A stretch of DNA of 64,000 nt from Algoriphagus sediminis (GCF_030403435.1 NZ_JAUEPH010000002.1:496001-560000); one strand, 5' to 3'. Shown: positions 25,843-35,588, counted from the stretch's first letter. Notes: generated from the letters alone by a model not told the origin. A program made the numbers and translations.

Positions 25843-27054
25843 TCAATCTATTGCGTTTAGCACCTTTTCTACTAGTTCCGCTTTGTCGGCATTTGGGATC
25901 CAACGCGCCACGATGACAAGATCATTTTCAGGGTCCACATACACCATATTGGTTCCCGCACCTAGATGAAAAAAGGCTGTGCTCGGAGCTGCAGGAATTG
26001 CTTTTTTGTCATTATTGAGAAAGTAATTCATAAAGCCATAGTCTGGTTGGGCGGGTGTTGGAGTTTTGGATTTTTCAATCCATTCCTCTGGAATTAATTG
26101 TTCCCCATTCCAATTGCCATTTCTTAAAGTGAGGTATCCAAATCTTGCCTGATCCCATGCATTAATCATCATGCCACCTCCCCAGTGTGAACCTCCTGAA
26201 ACTGATTGTACAATCTGTCCATCCAGAATGACAAATGAGTTTTCATACCCAGTCCATCTCCAAGTGTCACTCGCCCCAATTGGGTCCATGATATGCTCTT
26301 TCAGGACCACCGGAAGAGGCTTTCTCCATACATTCATCACAGCCAGAGCAAGTACATTTACTCTTGTGTCATTGTATTCATATACTGAGCCGGGTTCATT
26401 TTGAGGTCGGGCTCTTTTCTCCGCCACACCTTCTCTTGGGCGATCTGCCCAATCAGGCTTACCCCAAAGACTCCCTTCCCAATCAGAAGTTTGACGTAGC
26501 AAATCATCCCACCTAATTTTTCTATTGTGTTCTGTATCAAACAACTCAAAAACATCATCCTCATAAACATGGTCTGCTTTGTCCATGATTAGTTTAGCGG
26601 GCTGATATGGGTAAATCGGCGCCATGTAAGGGTAAACCAAATCCATTTCGTCTTTAATTAAACCTTCTCTCCAGGCAAGACCTGTGGTAGTGGAAAGGAA
26701 GCTTTTTGCTACGCTAAAGGTTAGGTCCACCCGATCAGGATCTCCCCATTGGCCTACCAGTTTGCCTTTATAAATAATCAAACCTGTAGCTTGACCTCTC
26801 GTTTTCATCGGTCCAATTGGATATCCGAAAGGTTCTCTTCCAAACCCACTTTCATAGTGCGCCACCTTGAGATTCGGGTTGGCATCGCTTTCATGAGCTA
26901 TCGCAAAGTCAATGGCTTCCTGAAGCAAGGTTTCATTCATTCCTATTTCGGATGGATTAGCTTTATCCCAATTTCCTTTTTCCGGGAAGTAAGTTTGTGC
27001 TTCTAGCAAGAAGCAACTCAAAACAGAAAGTGTCAGAAGGATGAATTTTCTCAT
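25843..27054 (-). CDS. Secreted serine hydrolase (class C beta-lactamase-like)
   Basis: 403 residues with a signal peptide ending in LLEAQ. The serine beta-lactamase/penicillin-binding fold is shown by SVAK (S114 nucleophile, K117), the second-motif tyrosine in YEYND (Y227) and a late HLGAG segment replacing the KTG box. Most such Bacteroidota proteins are esterases or peptidases rather than antibiotic-resistance enzymes, and the Y-N-D in place of Y-x-N supports caution about beta-lactamase activity. Single gene with its own upstream spacer. Confidence 0.88.
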   Translation of the reverse strand: MRKFILLTLSVLSCFLLEAQTYFPEKGNWDKANPSEIGMNETLLQEAIDFAIAHESDANPNLKVAHYESGFGREPFGYPIGPMKTRGQATGLIIYKGKLVGQWGDPDRVDLTFSVAKSFLSTTTGLAWREGLIKDEMDLVYPYMAPIYPYQPAKLIMDKADHVYEDDVFELFDTEHNRKIRWDDLLRQTSDWEGSLWGKPDWADRPREGVAEKRARPQNEPGSVYEYNDTRVNVLALAVMNVWRKPLPVVLKEHIMDPIGASDTWRWTGYENSFVILDGQIVQSVSGGSHWGGGMMINAWDQARFGYLTLRNGNWNGEQLIPEEWIEKSKTPTPAQPDYGFMNYFLNNDKKAIPAAPSTAFFHLGAGTNMVYVDPENDLVIVARWIPNADKAELVEKVLNAID

Positions 27055-27196
27055 AAGATTGAAATTTTGAGCAGTTTAGTATTTTTTAGATTTTTAAATT
27101 TACCGTACGTCAAAAGCTTTGGTGAAATCCCAAAACTCTTTGCTTTTATGGTAGTTCATTTTTCATACCTAGACCAAAGTAGAAAAGCATTTATTT

Positions 27197-28447
27197 ATGG
27201 AAGAAACAAAGATTTATATCATTGGAGCAGGATTATCCGGATTAGTTAGCGCTTTGGAATTAGAAAAGGCCGGCTATTCTCCAATAATTCTCGAAGCCTC
27301 AGATCGAATAGGAGGAAGAGTTAAGACGGATGTTTTGAAGGGTTTCAGAATGGATCACGGTTTTCAGGTGCTCCTCACGGCCTATCCCGAGACTCAGAAA
27401 TATCTTGATTATTCTGCTTTGAACTTGAAGCTTTTTTCTCCAGGTGCGGTGATTTTCGGTGAAAATGAGTCATACATCATTTCTGATCCTCTTCGTAATC
27501 CACTGAAAATAGTGTCCATGGCTTTTTCGAAAGTTGGCACTTTCCTGGATAAGGTCAAAATGTTTAGCCTTACTCAGGATTTGAAAAAGAAATCCGAGGC
27601 TGAAATTTTCGCTTCAGAGTCAAAGCCTACGCTGCAGTATCTTCAGGAATATGGCTTTTCACCCCAAATTATTGAAAACTTCTTTCTGCCATTTTTTAGA
27701 GGAATTTTTTTAGAGCCTCATTTAAATACTTCTTCCAGAATGTTTGAGTTTGTTTTCAAGATGTTTTCAATTGGGCATGCCGCGATTCCGGCTAAAGGAA
27801 TGGGAGAGATTCCCGAAATGCTAAGGAAACAATTGTCAAAAACGCAGATTTTCTTTGATTCTCCTGTAGATGAAGTCAAAGGGACCGAGATTTATTTAAA
27901 GGATGGCTCCTCCCTTGAAGCGGATAAAGTGATAATCGCTACTCAACCGGATAAGGTAATGCCTCAGCTTCAGGGCCAATTTGCGGAACCTCAAAGGGTG
28001 ACAAATCTTTATTTTTCTACACAAAAATCTTTTATCGCCAGGCCCATGATTGGGTTAATTCCAGGTACTAAGGGTTTGATAAATAATATAGTTTACATGA
28101 GCGATGTTTCTTCAGAATATTCCTCCGAAGGCAGAGCATTGCTTTCAGTGACCGTATTGGATCATGATTATTCTGGAGATGAGTTGGTTAAGAAAGTGCA
28201 AGCTGAACTTGAAAGGATTTCCAGGGTCAAAGCAGAGTATTTTCATCATGAAAAAACCTATGAAATAGGTTATGCTCTTCCCAAACTGGAAGACCTGAAA
28301 TATGAAATTCCACCCACAGAAGCAAAGATCGTTGATAATGTATATCTCGCCGGAGATTTCCTTCTTAATGGCTCAATAAATGCTTCAATGACCTCTGGCA
28401 GAATTGCTGCTCAGGCGGTGATAGGAAGTTTAATGCCGGTTCATTAA
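27197..28447 (+). CDS. FAD-dependent amine oxidase/protoporphyrinogen-oxidase-like flavoprotein
   Basis: A 416-residue flavoprotein. The dinucleotide loop IIGAGLSGLVSALELEKAG is at residues 8-26, followed by the ILEASDRIGGRVKTD stretch of the monoamine oxidase group, and the C-terminal YLAGDFLLNGSINASMTSGRIAAQ closes the FAD site. The family covers desaturases, amine oxidases and protoporphyrinogen oxidases; no carotenoid or heme genes are near, so the substrate is unknown. Ends one base before the convergent ThuA gene. Confidence 0.85.
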   Translation: MEETKIYIIGAGLSGLVSALELEKAGYSPIILEASDRIGGRVKTDVLKGFRMDHGFQVLLTAYPETQKYLDYSALNLKLFSPGAVIFGENESYIISDPLRNPLKIVSMAFSKVGTFLDKVKMFSLTQDLKKKSEAEIFASESKPTLQYLQEYGFSPQIIENFFLPFFRGIFLEPHLNTSSRMFEFVFKMFSIGHAAIPAKGMGEIPEMLRKQLSKTQIFFDSPVDEVKGTEIYLKDGSSLEADKVIIATQPDKVMPQLQGQFAEPQRVTNLYFSTQKSFIARPMIGLIPGTKGLINNIVYMSDVSSEYSSEGRALLSVTVLDHDYSGDELVKKVQAELERISRVKAEYFHHEKTYEIGYALPKLEDLKYEIPPTEAKIVDNVYLAGDFLLNGSINASMTSGRIAAQAVIGSLMPVH

Positions 28448-28448
28448 C

Positions 28449-29354
28449 CTAATCAAAACTCACTTGACCCGCAACCCACTGAAGGTTGTCAAGAAAAAAA
28501 CGGAGGAGATCAGGATTGTCATAGCTTTGCGCGTTGTGGGAGGGGGCACAATACATCACCCTTCCATTACCTTGCTCCCGAATCCAGGCCGCTGGAGTCA
28601 CACCTTCGGTTAATTCCTGTCCTTCTCTTTGGGACTTGATTGAGGCATTTTCGAAATGCAGCAATGAAGTAAAATCACCCTTTGAAAAGGCCCCATTATA
28701 GAAATAAGGCTCATCAATATGTTTAAATCCTTCAGCAGGAAATGCTTGTACTAATGGGTGATTTGGGTTGGAAAGCCTGATTTGAATTTCTTGCTGGGGG
28801 GGATGATAATCAAAGCTTGCTCCGAGTAATTCACTGAATTTTTCAGATTGGTTGAGAGTGGTGATCCCGCCATGAAGAACCATGAGCCCTCCACCTTGCT
28901 CTACATATTGGATGAGATTATTCTCCAGTTCTACAGCTTTTGACATCAAGGAAGCGGAGTCTCCATTCGAATTTCTTTTAAGCTGATCCCAAAAAAGGTT
29001 TCTGTAATCTCTCTCAGAACAGGTATTGTTCAGTACGATGGCATCGTAAGATTTAAGGTTTTCCAGTTCAAAGACCCTGATGTCCACTGAGCGTTCCACA
29101 TCAAAAGCACCTGATTTTTCTCCCAAAACTCTCACAACCTCCTCAGTATGTGGGATCACCCAATGCTCGAAACCTGTAAAGAGGGAAAATACCAGCACCC
29201 GACCTTTTTTCTCCCAGTCAAAGGAAGTCTCTTCCGGAGCCAAAAATTCAATTTTTCCTTTCCAGGTTCTGTCAAATGGCACTTCCTCCAGGCTTTGGGT
29301 GAAGCCCTGAAAAATCAAAGCAAAGAGAAAAAGAAACGTGAGTTTATACTTCAT
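28449..29354 (-). CDS. ThuA domain protein, secreted
   Basis: 301 residues with a signal peptide ending in GFTQ. The ThuA fold (GATase-like without Cys nucleophile) is seen in VLVFSLFTGFEHWVIPH, YDAIVLNNTC, GGGLMVLHGG and HPLVQAFP, ending with GRVMYCAPSHNAQSYDNP. ThuA proteins take part in trehalose/disaccharide utilisation via 3-keto sugars in rhizobia, and in Bacteroidota they accompany Gfo/Idh/MocA oxidoreductases. It is divergent from the DUF6807-Gfo operon, sharing an 80-bp promoter region, so coordinated use is likely. Confidence 0.88.
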   Translation of the reverse strand: MKYKLTFLFLFALIFQGFTQSLEEVPFDRTWKGKIEFLAPEETSFDWEKKGRVLVFSLFTGFEHWVIPHTEEVVRVLGEKSGAFDVERSVDIRVFELENLKSYDAIVLNNTCSERDYRNLFWDQLKRNSNGDSASLMSKAVELENNLIQYVEQGGGLMVLHGGITTLNQSEKFSELLGASFDYHPPQQEIQIRLSNPNHPLVQAFPAEGFKHIDEPYFYNGAFSKGDFTSLLHFENASIKSQREGQELTEGVTPAAWIREQGNGRVMYCAPSHNAQSYDNPDLLRFFLDNLQWVAGQVSFD

Positions 29355-29434
29355 AGGTTTTGGATTAGCGGTTCGTCAATCTTTAGGATATTTCGATATA
29401 TTTCATTTTGACTACCTAATTAGCTGAAATTATC

Positions 29435-30403
29435 ATGTCTTACAAAAAAATCATTTGTCTTTGTATAGCTTTTTCATTGGGGGCGCACGTTGCCTTTGGG
29501 CAGCTTTCGGGGCTTACCAAGACGTCTAAAGGATATGATTTTTCTCTAAATGGTAAGGTGGTCTTGAGTTATCAAACTGAAAAAGAACCTGTACCGGAAG
29601 GGGTGGATGATGTCTTCAGTAAATCGGGGTTTATCCATCCTTTAAAATCTCCCTCAGGACAAATTCTTACCCGAATTCAGCCTAGTGATCATTATCATCA
29701 TTATGGTATTTGGGGACCGTATACCCGCGCGACGATAGATGGGAGAGAGGTGGATTTTTGGAATATTGGAGATAGAAAGGGCAGAGTGGAATTTGCTCAT
29801 GTCATCTCGGAGAAGGTGGCTGGTGGAGCAGCGGAGCTTAATGTAAGACAACATCACTTTGATTTGAAAGCTGAGAAGTCTAAGCAAATAGCCATCAAAG
29901 AAGATCTAAGAATAAAAGTTAAGCCTGCTGACGATAACCGATACTTGGTAGATTATACCACTACCATTTTCACAGAGCTGGATGAGGGAATTCTCTTGGA
30001 TGATTATCGCTATGGTGGAGGTTTAGGTTTTCGAGCCACGGAAATCTGGGGGAGAGACAATAGTACCATTTTGACTTCTGAGGGGGATATCCGGAAAACG
30101 GCGGATGGGAAAAACGCTCGTTGGATAATCGTCAAAGGTGAGAGTAATAGCCCTGCAGGGCAAAGCGGTATTCTTTTTCTAAGTCATAATACCAACAGAG
30201 CCCACCCGGAGCCGATGCGGGTTTGGCCAGAGGATAATTATGATGGAAAAGGAAACGTATTTATTGAATTTTGTCCCATCCGACATGAATCCTGGATGAT
30301 CCTTCCAAATAATAAATACACCCTCAAGTATAGGATGATAGTTTTCGATGGAGACTTAAGTCCAGAAGAAGCAGAAAACTATTGGAGAGATTTTGTAAAA
30401 TAA
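29435..30403 (+). CDS. DUF6807 (PmoA-type) secreted protein
   Basis: 322 residues, signal peptide ending in AFGQ. SDHYHHYGIWGPYT, GGLGFRATEIWG and RHESWMILPNNKYTLKYRM are the recurring features of the DUF6807/PmoA family, beta-rich secreted proteins of unknown biochemical role whose name does not mean methane monooxygenase. The His cluster near residue 86 suggests a metal or sugar site. First of three co-directional genes with the two Gfo-type genes (17 nt and 1 nt gaps), divergent from thuA. Confidence 0.85.
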   Translation: MSYKKIICLCIAFSLGAHVAFGQLSGLTKTSKGYDFSLNGKVVLSYQTEKEPVPEGVDDVFSKSGFIHPLKSPSGQILTRIQPSDHYHHYGIWGPYTRATIDGREVDFWNIGDRKGRVEFAHVISEKVAGGAAELNVRQHHFDLKAEKSKQIAIKEDLRIKVKPADDNRYLVDYTTTIFTELDEGILLDDYRYGGGLGFRATEIWGRDNSTILTSEGDIRKTADGKNARWIIVKGESNSPAGQSGILFLSHNTNRAHPEPMRVWPEDNYDGKGNVFIEFCPIRHESWMILPNNKYTLKYRMIVFDGDLSPEEAENYWRDFVK

Positions 30404-30420
30404 ATTGAGTAAGACCCAGA

Positions 30421-31800
30421 ATGAGCAAAATGAAAAGAAGAAAGTTTTTGAAGAAAAGTGCCCTTACGGCAGGAATCATAGGATTCCCGACTATTGTTCC
30501 GGCATCTGTTTTTGGTAAAAATGCCCCGAGTAATAAAATTCAGATTGGTCAAATCGGATGTGGAAGAATAGCAAGGGATCATGACCTTCCTGGAGTTTGG
30601 CAGCATGATGTGGCACAAATTATCGCAGTCTCAGACTTGGATCGAAATAGAATGGCTGATGGTAAAGCTTGGGTAGATGGCTACTATGCTAAAAAGAACT
30701 CGAGCTCGTACAGCAATACAAAAATGTATGAGGATTATAAGGAGTTGATTTTAGATCCTGAAATTGATGCAGTGGTGATCAGCACTCCGGATCACTGGCA
30801 TTCTCAACCAGCCATGGAAGCAGCCTACGCCGGAAAACACGTTTATCTTCAAAAGCCAACCTCATTAACCATTAAAGAGGGACAACAGCTGGTGGAGGCA
30901 GTAAAGAAGACAGGCGTAAAACTCCAACTTGGAACGCAACAGCGATCTAGTCCTCAATTCAGGATTGCTGCGGAATTAGTCCGGAATGGGCGAATCGGGA
31001 AACTTCACACAGTGAGAATAGGTCTTCCTGGGGACCCCTCTGGTCCAGAGGCTCCTGAAATGCCTGTTCCTGAAAACCTTAATTACGATGCATGGCTGGG
31101 TTCGACACCAGAAGTTCCATATACGGAAATAGGCGTTCATCCTCAAAAAGGGTATGGAAGACCTGGCTGGCTACGATTGGAGCAATATGGTGCCGGTATG
31201 ATTACAGGTTGGGGGCAACATCACTTCGATTCTGCAGCATGGGGAATGGACACAGAGCTGACTGGTCCAAGATTTATTGAGGCAGTGGCTGAGTTCCCGA
31301 GGTCCGGTTTGTGGAATGTGCACGGGGACTTTATGGTCAAAGCGGAATATGAAAATGGGATTCGTATGCTCACGAGTGGAGGTTACCCAAATGGAATTCG
31401 TTATGAGGGCGAAGATGGTTGGATTTGGGTTTCCCGAGGAAATTATGTGGCATCTGCATCAGATCCCGTGGATCAGGCAAACAGCACGAAAGCATTGGAT
31501 GCTTCTGATCCCAAGATTTTGAAATCTGAAATTGGGTCTAATGAAATTCACTTACAAAAATCAGATGAACATCATGGTAATTGGTTGGGGGCAATTCAAG
31601 GGGAGAACGAATTACTTTCTCCTGTGGAGATTGGTCACAGAGCCTGTTCCGTTTGTCTTGTAAGCCATATTGCAATGAAACTTGGTAGAAAGTTGGAATG
31701 GGATCCAAAAAGTGAAAAGTTCGTCAATGACCAAGAGGCTAATTCACATCTTGAGAGAGATCAGAGAGCTCCATATGGGACCAATTTTGTGAAGGCTTAG
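30421..31800 (+). CDS. Gfo/Idh/MocA family oxidoreductase, Tat-exported
   Basis: 459 residues. A twin-arginine signal (KRRKFLKKSALTAGI) heads the protein, so it should be folded with its nucleotide before export. The Rossmann loop IGQIGCGRIARDHD is intact at about residues 41-54; DHWHSQPAMEAAYAGKHVYLQKP carries the conserved Lys, with QKP instead of EKP; GWGQHHFDSAAWG has the catalytic-region His. Typical roles are oxidation of sugar hydroxyls to keto sugars. Sits between DUF6807 and a second Gfo-type gene, supporting a periplasmic 3-keto-glycoside route. Confidence 0.88.
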   Translation: MSKMKRRKFLKKSALTAGIIGFPTIVPASVFGKNAPSNKIQIGQIGCGRIARDHDLPGVWQHDVAQIIAVSDLDRNRMADGKAWVDGYYAKKNSSSYSNTKMYEDYKELILDPEIDAVVISTPDHWHSQPAMEAAYAGKHVYLQKPTSLTIKEGQQLVEAVKKTGVKLQLGTQQRSSPQFRIAAELVRNGRIGKLHTVRIGLPGDPSGPEAPEMPVPENLNYDAWLGSTPEVPYTEIGVHPQKGYGRPGWLRLEQYGAGMITGWGQHHFDSAAWGMDTELTGPRFIEAVAEFPRSGLWNVHGDFMVKAEYENGIRMLTSGGYPNGIRYEGEDGWIWVSRGNYVASASDPVDQANSTKALDASDPKILKSEIGSNEIHLQKSDEHHGNWLGAIQGENELLSPVEIGHRACSVCLVSHIAMKLGRKLEWDPKSEKFVNDQEANSHLERDQRAPYGTNFVKA

Positions 31801-31801
31801 G

Positions 31802-33151
31802 ATGAAGAAATCTTTTAATTTTGTTCTGATTTTAGCCCTCTTATTATCCTTTTGCACGAGCAAAAATTCTGAGACCAAAATCACATCAGATACAAAGCCG
31901 ATGATAAAAATCATGACGCTTGATCCAGGACATTTTCATGCTGCATTGATTCATAAGGACATGTATAGTAATGTGGATTCAACTATTGAAGTTTTCGCAT
32001 CTCCAGGGCCTGAATTGGATGATTATTTAGCTAGAATTGATGGGTATAATTCCCGTGAAGAAAACCCCACCTCCTGGAACATAGAATGGCATGAATCAGC
32101 TGATCCACTCAGCCAAATGGTTTCGATGTCCCCTGGAAATGTGATGGTGGTAGCAGGAAAAAATGATCGAAAGATCGACTATATCCTTGAAGCGGTCAAA
32201 GCTGGATTTCACGTTTACGCGGATAAGCCTCTGGTCCTTAATCCCGCGGGTTTTGAAAAACTCGAAGAAGCTTTGCGAATAGCAGATGAAAAAGGGCTGC
32301 TTTTATATGATATAATGACTGAGCGATTTGAGATTACTTCAATTCTACAGAAGGAGCTAACAAAGTATCCTGAGATTTTTGGAGAACAGGTGGCTGGATC
32401 AGCCGAAGACCCAGGAATCAGCAAAGAGTCTGTGCATCATTTTTCTAAAACCGTTTCAGGAAAGCCTTTAGTGCGGCCCGGATGGTTTTTCGATAGCTCG
32501 GTAGAGGGTGATGGATTAGTGGATGTGACCACGCATCTGGTGGATTTAATCCAATGGACCCTTGAGTCAGAGTCAGTTATAAATCGTACGGATATTGAAA
32601 TGATTGATGCCAGGCTGTGGCCTACAGTTTTGAGTCCCGATGAGTTTAATCAAGTCACTGGGCTGGATACCTTAAAAACAAATTTGGCTGTGGATTGCAA
32701 TGGAGAAATGCTCTATACACTTGGAGGAGTTTATGCCAAGGTCAAAGTGGCTTGGGACTTCAAAGCACCTCAAGGAGGAGGAGATACACATTTTAGTAAA
32801 ATCCATGGTTCGAAAGCGAATTTGATTATTCGTCAAGGAACAGAGGAAAACTACGTTCCACAGCTTTATGTTGAACTTTTAGAGGATCAAGTTGATGATT
32901 TGAGGGAAGTAGTTGAAAATAGTCTTCAAACAAATTTTACTGGCCTTTCAATGATCCAAATGGAAGGCAACACCTATCAAATAAAAATCCCGGAAATTTA
33001 CAGAAAGGGGCATGAAGCCCATTTTGCACAGGTGACAGAAAAGTTTCTGGAATATTTTGAGGCTGGGGATTTACCTAATTGGGAGAAGAGTTTTTTGGAT
33101 GTAAAATATTTCACTACCACTGAAGCAAGCAGAATGGCGAGGGTGAAATGA
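31802..33151 (+). CDS. Gfo/Idh/MocA-like lipoprotein with atypical N-terminus
   Basis: 449 residues with a lipobox near LLSFC (C18). Where a Rossmann Gly loop should be there is IMTLDPGHFHAAL, with no GxGxxG/A, although the following VMVVAGKND, HVYADKPL and GDGLVDVTTHLVDLIQW segments follow the Gfo/Idh/MocA layout and the C-terminal domain is recognisable. This is a known secreted subgroup in Bacteroidota; cofactor use is uncertain. It starts 1 nt after the previous gene and closes the operon. Confidence 0.85.
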   Translation: MKKSFNFVLILALLLSFCTSKNSETKITSDTKPMIKIMTLDPGHFHAALIHKDMYSNVDSTIEVFASPGPELDDYLARIDGYNSREENPTSWNIEWHESADPLSQMVSMSPGNVMVVAGKNDRKIDYILEAVKAGFHVYADKPLVLNPAGFEKLEEALRIADEKGLLLYDIMTERFEITSILQKELTKYPEIFGEQVAGSAEDPGISKESVHHFSKTVSGKPLVRPGWFFDSSVEGDGLVDVTTHLVDLIQWTLESESVINRTDIEMIDARLWPTVLSPDEFNQVTGLDTLKTNLAVDCNGEMLYTLGGVYAKVKVAWDFKAPQGGGDTHFSKIHGSKANLIIRQGTEENYVPQLYVELLEDQVDDLREVVENSLQTNFTGLSMIQMEGNTYQIKIPEIYRKGHEAHFAQVTEKFLEYFEAGDLPNWEKSFLDVKYFTTTEASRMARVK

Positions 33152-33190
33152 ACCGAACGCCTTGTTTCCTGTTCTTAACATGTAACCGAC

Positions 33191-34594
33191 ATGGAAACAT
33201 CTACTCAAAACCAGAAAAAATTAACAGTTGCCATAGCAGGTGCTTCCGGTTATATAGGTCGCTGGTTCATTCATCATTTTCATGAAAAGTATAATCTGAT
33301 CGGCCTGAGCCGAAAGGAAGTAAAGTATAATCCCAACCCAAATGTGGAATGGAGGCAGGTTGAATTGTATTCCATTTCATCCACTACAGAGGCCTTGAGA
33401 GGTGTGGATGTGGCGATTTATCTTATTCATTCCATGAATTCCAGCACCCGACTGAATCAGGGGAGTTTTGAGGACACCGATTTACTTCTGGCAGATAATT
33501 TTAGCCGGGCAGCATCTTTGACTGGGGTTCAACAGATCGTTTATCTGGGCGGGTTATTGCCAGACGAAGATGAGAGCCAGTTATCAAGACATCTCAAGAG
33601 TCGCCTTGAAGTGGAGAGAACGTTAGGTTCAAGAAAGGCCAAATTGACCGCTCTGAGGGCATCTATTATCGTAGGGCCAGGAGGATCATCTTTCGATATG
33701 ATCAAAAATCTGGTGAAAAACCTTCCGGTCCTGATGTGTCCAAAATGGACCGAGTCTCTTACACAGCCTATATCATTGAGAGATACTTTGACCATTATGG
33801 ACGTCTGTATAGGTAATTCAAAGGCCTATGATAGGCCAATTGAAATTGGAGGAAATGATATTTTGCCCTACCGGGAAATGCTGGAAAAAACAGCTGAAGC
33901 CATGGGAAAACCAAGGCTTGTTTTTTCAGTCCCTGTTTTTTCTTTAGGCCTATCAAAGTTTTGGGTGGGGCTTTTTGGAGAAGGGCCGCCACAGTTGGTT
34001 TATCCCTTGGTAGAAAGTCTTCGGCACACTTTAGTAGTTTCTGAAGATAAAAAGTTTGACCTCTTGGAGATCGATTATTTGGATTTTGTTTCCTCTGTGA
34101 AAATAGCTTTGAACTCAGAGGAAGAACCTCAGCTACCAGAATTTATCCAAAATCCGGGGGTAAGAAATACGGTGAGAAGTATTCAGCGTATGGAGAATAT
34201 TAATAAACACACCGCCACATGGGTGGCAAACCGCTATAACATTTGGTTACCTACTTTTTTTAGCTTTTTGATTAAAGGGAAAAGTAAAGAGACTGGAGAA
34301 ATCAATTTTCATCTTTTATGGGGTAAAAAGCCTATGCTTCAATTGACTATGATTCCTGATCGAAGCGATCAAGACCGTCAGCTTTTTTATATATCCGGCG
34401 GATGGCTCGTTAAGAGATTTGATTATGGCTGGCTTGAATTTAGGGGAGTTTTGGATGGGAAATACATCATTTCTGCCATCCATGAATTTGTTCCTCGACT
34501 TCCGTGGTTTGTGTATGTAAATACCCAGGCGAGAATCCACCTTTGGGTTATGAACCGTTTCAAAAAATATTTGAATACAAAAGGGGTAGACTGA
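33191..34594 (+). CDS. NAD(P)-binding SDR/NmrA-like protein with DUF2867 domain
   Basis: 467 residues. AIAGASGYIGRWFIHHF at about 14-30 is an atypical SDR Rossmann loop (GxxGxxG), followed by IYLIHSMN, VYLGGLLPD and ALRASIIVGPGG, giving a complex-I-assembly/NmrA-type N-terminal domain to about 290. The remaining residues (from about 330, with LWGKKPMLQLTM and ISAIHEFVPRLPWFVYV) match DUF2867, a ligand-binding-like fold. Function unknown; such fusions are common in Bacteroidota. Possibly co-transcribed with the aldo/keto reductase 46 nt downstream. Confidence 0.82.
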   Translation: METSTQNQKKLTVAIAGASGYIGRWFIHHFHEKYNLIGLSRKEVKYNPNPNVEWRQVELYSISSTTEALRGVDVAIYLIHSMNSSTRLNQGSFEDTDLLLADNFSRAASLTGVQQIVYLGGLLPDEDESQLSRHLKSRLEVERTLGSRKAKLTALRASIIVGPGGSSFDMIKNLVKNLPVLMCPKWTESLTQPISLRDTLTIMDVCIGNSKAYDRPIEIGGNDILPYREMLEKTAEAMGKPRLVFSVPVFSLGLSKFWVGLFGEGPPQLVYPLVESLRHTLVVSEDKKFDLLEIDYLDFVSSVKIALNSEEEPQLPEFIQNPGVRNTVRSIQRMENINKHTATWVANRYNIWLPTFFSFLIKGKSKETGEINFHLLWGKKPMLQLTMIPDRSDQDRQLFYISGGWLVKRFDYGWLEFRGVLDGKYIISAIHEFVPRLPWFVYVNTQARIHLWVMNRFKKYLNTKGVD

Positions 34595-34640
34595 ACCCAA
34601 GGGCTTTTGTATATTCAACTTCCAAACGTTTAAACTTCAA

Positions 34641-35588
34641 ATGAAAAATCTAAAATTTCAAAATGGTGACGAGATGCCAATTCTAGGCCTTGGAACTTGG
34701 AAAAGTAAACCTGGTGAAGTAAAAAAAGCCGTTTATTGGGCGATTGAGGCAGGGTACAGACATCTCGATTGTGCCAGAATCTACCAAAATGAGAAGGAAG
34801 TTGGAGAAGGAATCGATCAGGCCATTCGGGAGGGATTAGTGAAAAGAGAAGAGCTTTTTGTTACTTCTAAACTTTGGAATAATGCTCATAAAAAGTCGCA
34901 TGTTCGACCAGCAATAGAGCAAACTTTAAATGATCTAGGACTCGACTATCTAGATTTATATTTAGTGCATTGGCCTCTTGCTTTTGGCTCAGGAGTGACC
35001 TTCGCAAAAGAAAGAGAAGACTTCTTGACTTATGAGGAGGCTCCGTTAACAGAGACTTGGCAAGCAATGCAAGAGGTTAAAAAAGAAGGACTAACCAAGC
35101 ACATTGGGGTCTCTAACTTTAACCAAAAAAAGCTGAAGGAGATTTTTGATGCCGACGGCCAAAAGCCTGAAATGAACCAAATTGAAATGCATCCTTTCTT
35201 GCCTCAGAAGGAATTGGTGAATTTTTGCAAGTCAAATGGAATTCTGATGACAGCTTATTCTCCCTTAGGTTCGGGAGACTCAAGAACAGCTGCTCATGAA
35301 AATGATCCGGTTTTGCTTAAAAATGAAACCGTTTTGGAAATTGGGGAAAAGCATGGAGCCAGTGCAGGTCAGGTTCTAATAGCTTGGTCAATTGCTCGGG
35401 ATATCGCCGTAATTCCAAAGAGCGCAAATAAAAGTCGGATCAAGGAAAACTTTGATTCATCAAAAATAAATCTAGACAGTGAGGACTTAAAAAATCTAGA
35501 TAATATTGGAATTTCTCACCGTTTCGTTGACGGCACATTCTTTACCGGAGAAAACAGTCCTTATACTTTGAAGGATCTATGGGATTGA
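34641..35588 (+). CDS. Aldo/keto reductase
   Basis: 315 residues of the AKR superfamily, NADPH-dependent carbonyl reductase. The catalytic tetrad is complete: D43 and Y48 in HLDCARIYQNE, K77 in TSKLWN and H110 in LVHWPL, with IPKSANKSRIKEN as the nucleotide-binding C-terminal signature. Length and motif spelling fit AKR families acting on aldoses and simple aldehydes. A xylose-reductase-like role is conceivable given the distant xylose operon, but the sequence does not specify it. Confidence 0.93.
   Translation: MKNLKFQNGDEMPILGLGTWKSKPGEVKKAVYWAIEAGYRHLDCARIYQNEKEVGEGIDQAIREGLVKREELFVTSKLWNNAHKKSHVRPAIEQTLNDLGLDYLDLYLVHWPLAFGSGVTFAKEREDFLTYEEAPLTETWQAMQEVKKEGLTKHIGVSNFNQKKLKEIFDADGQKPEMNQIEMHPFLPQKELVNFCKSNGILMTAYSPLGSGDSRTAAHENDPVLLKNETVLEIGEKHGASAGQVLIAWSIARDIAVIPKSANKSRIKENFDSSKINLDSEDLKNLDNIGISHRFVDGTFFTGENSPYTLKDLWD

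Noticed and set aside
25843..27054. Beta-lactamase resistance gene
   Set aside because: The fold is class C-like, but the second and third motifs are atypical and it resembles Bacteroidota esterases/peptidases; resistance is not supported.
34624..34631. AAACGTTT palindrome just before the aldo/keto reductase start
   Set aside because: Only the 8-bp core of the LacI-type site is present and the flanks do not match, so I did not list it as an operator; an 8-mer is common by chance.
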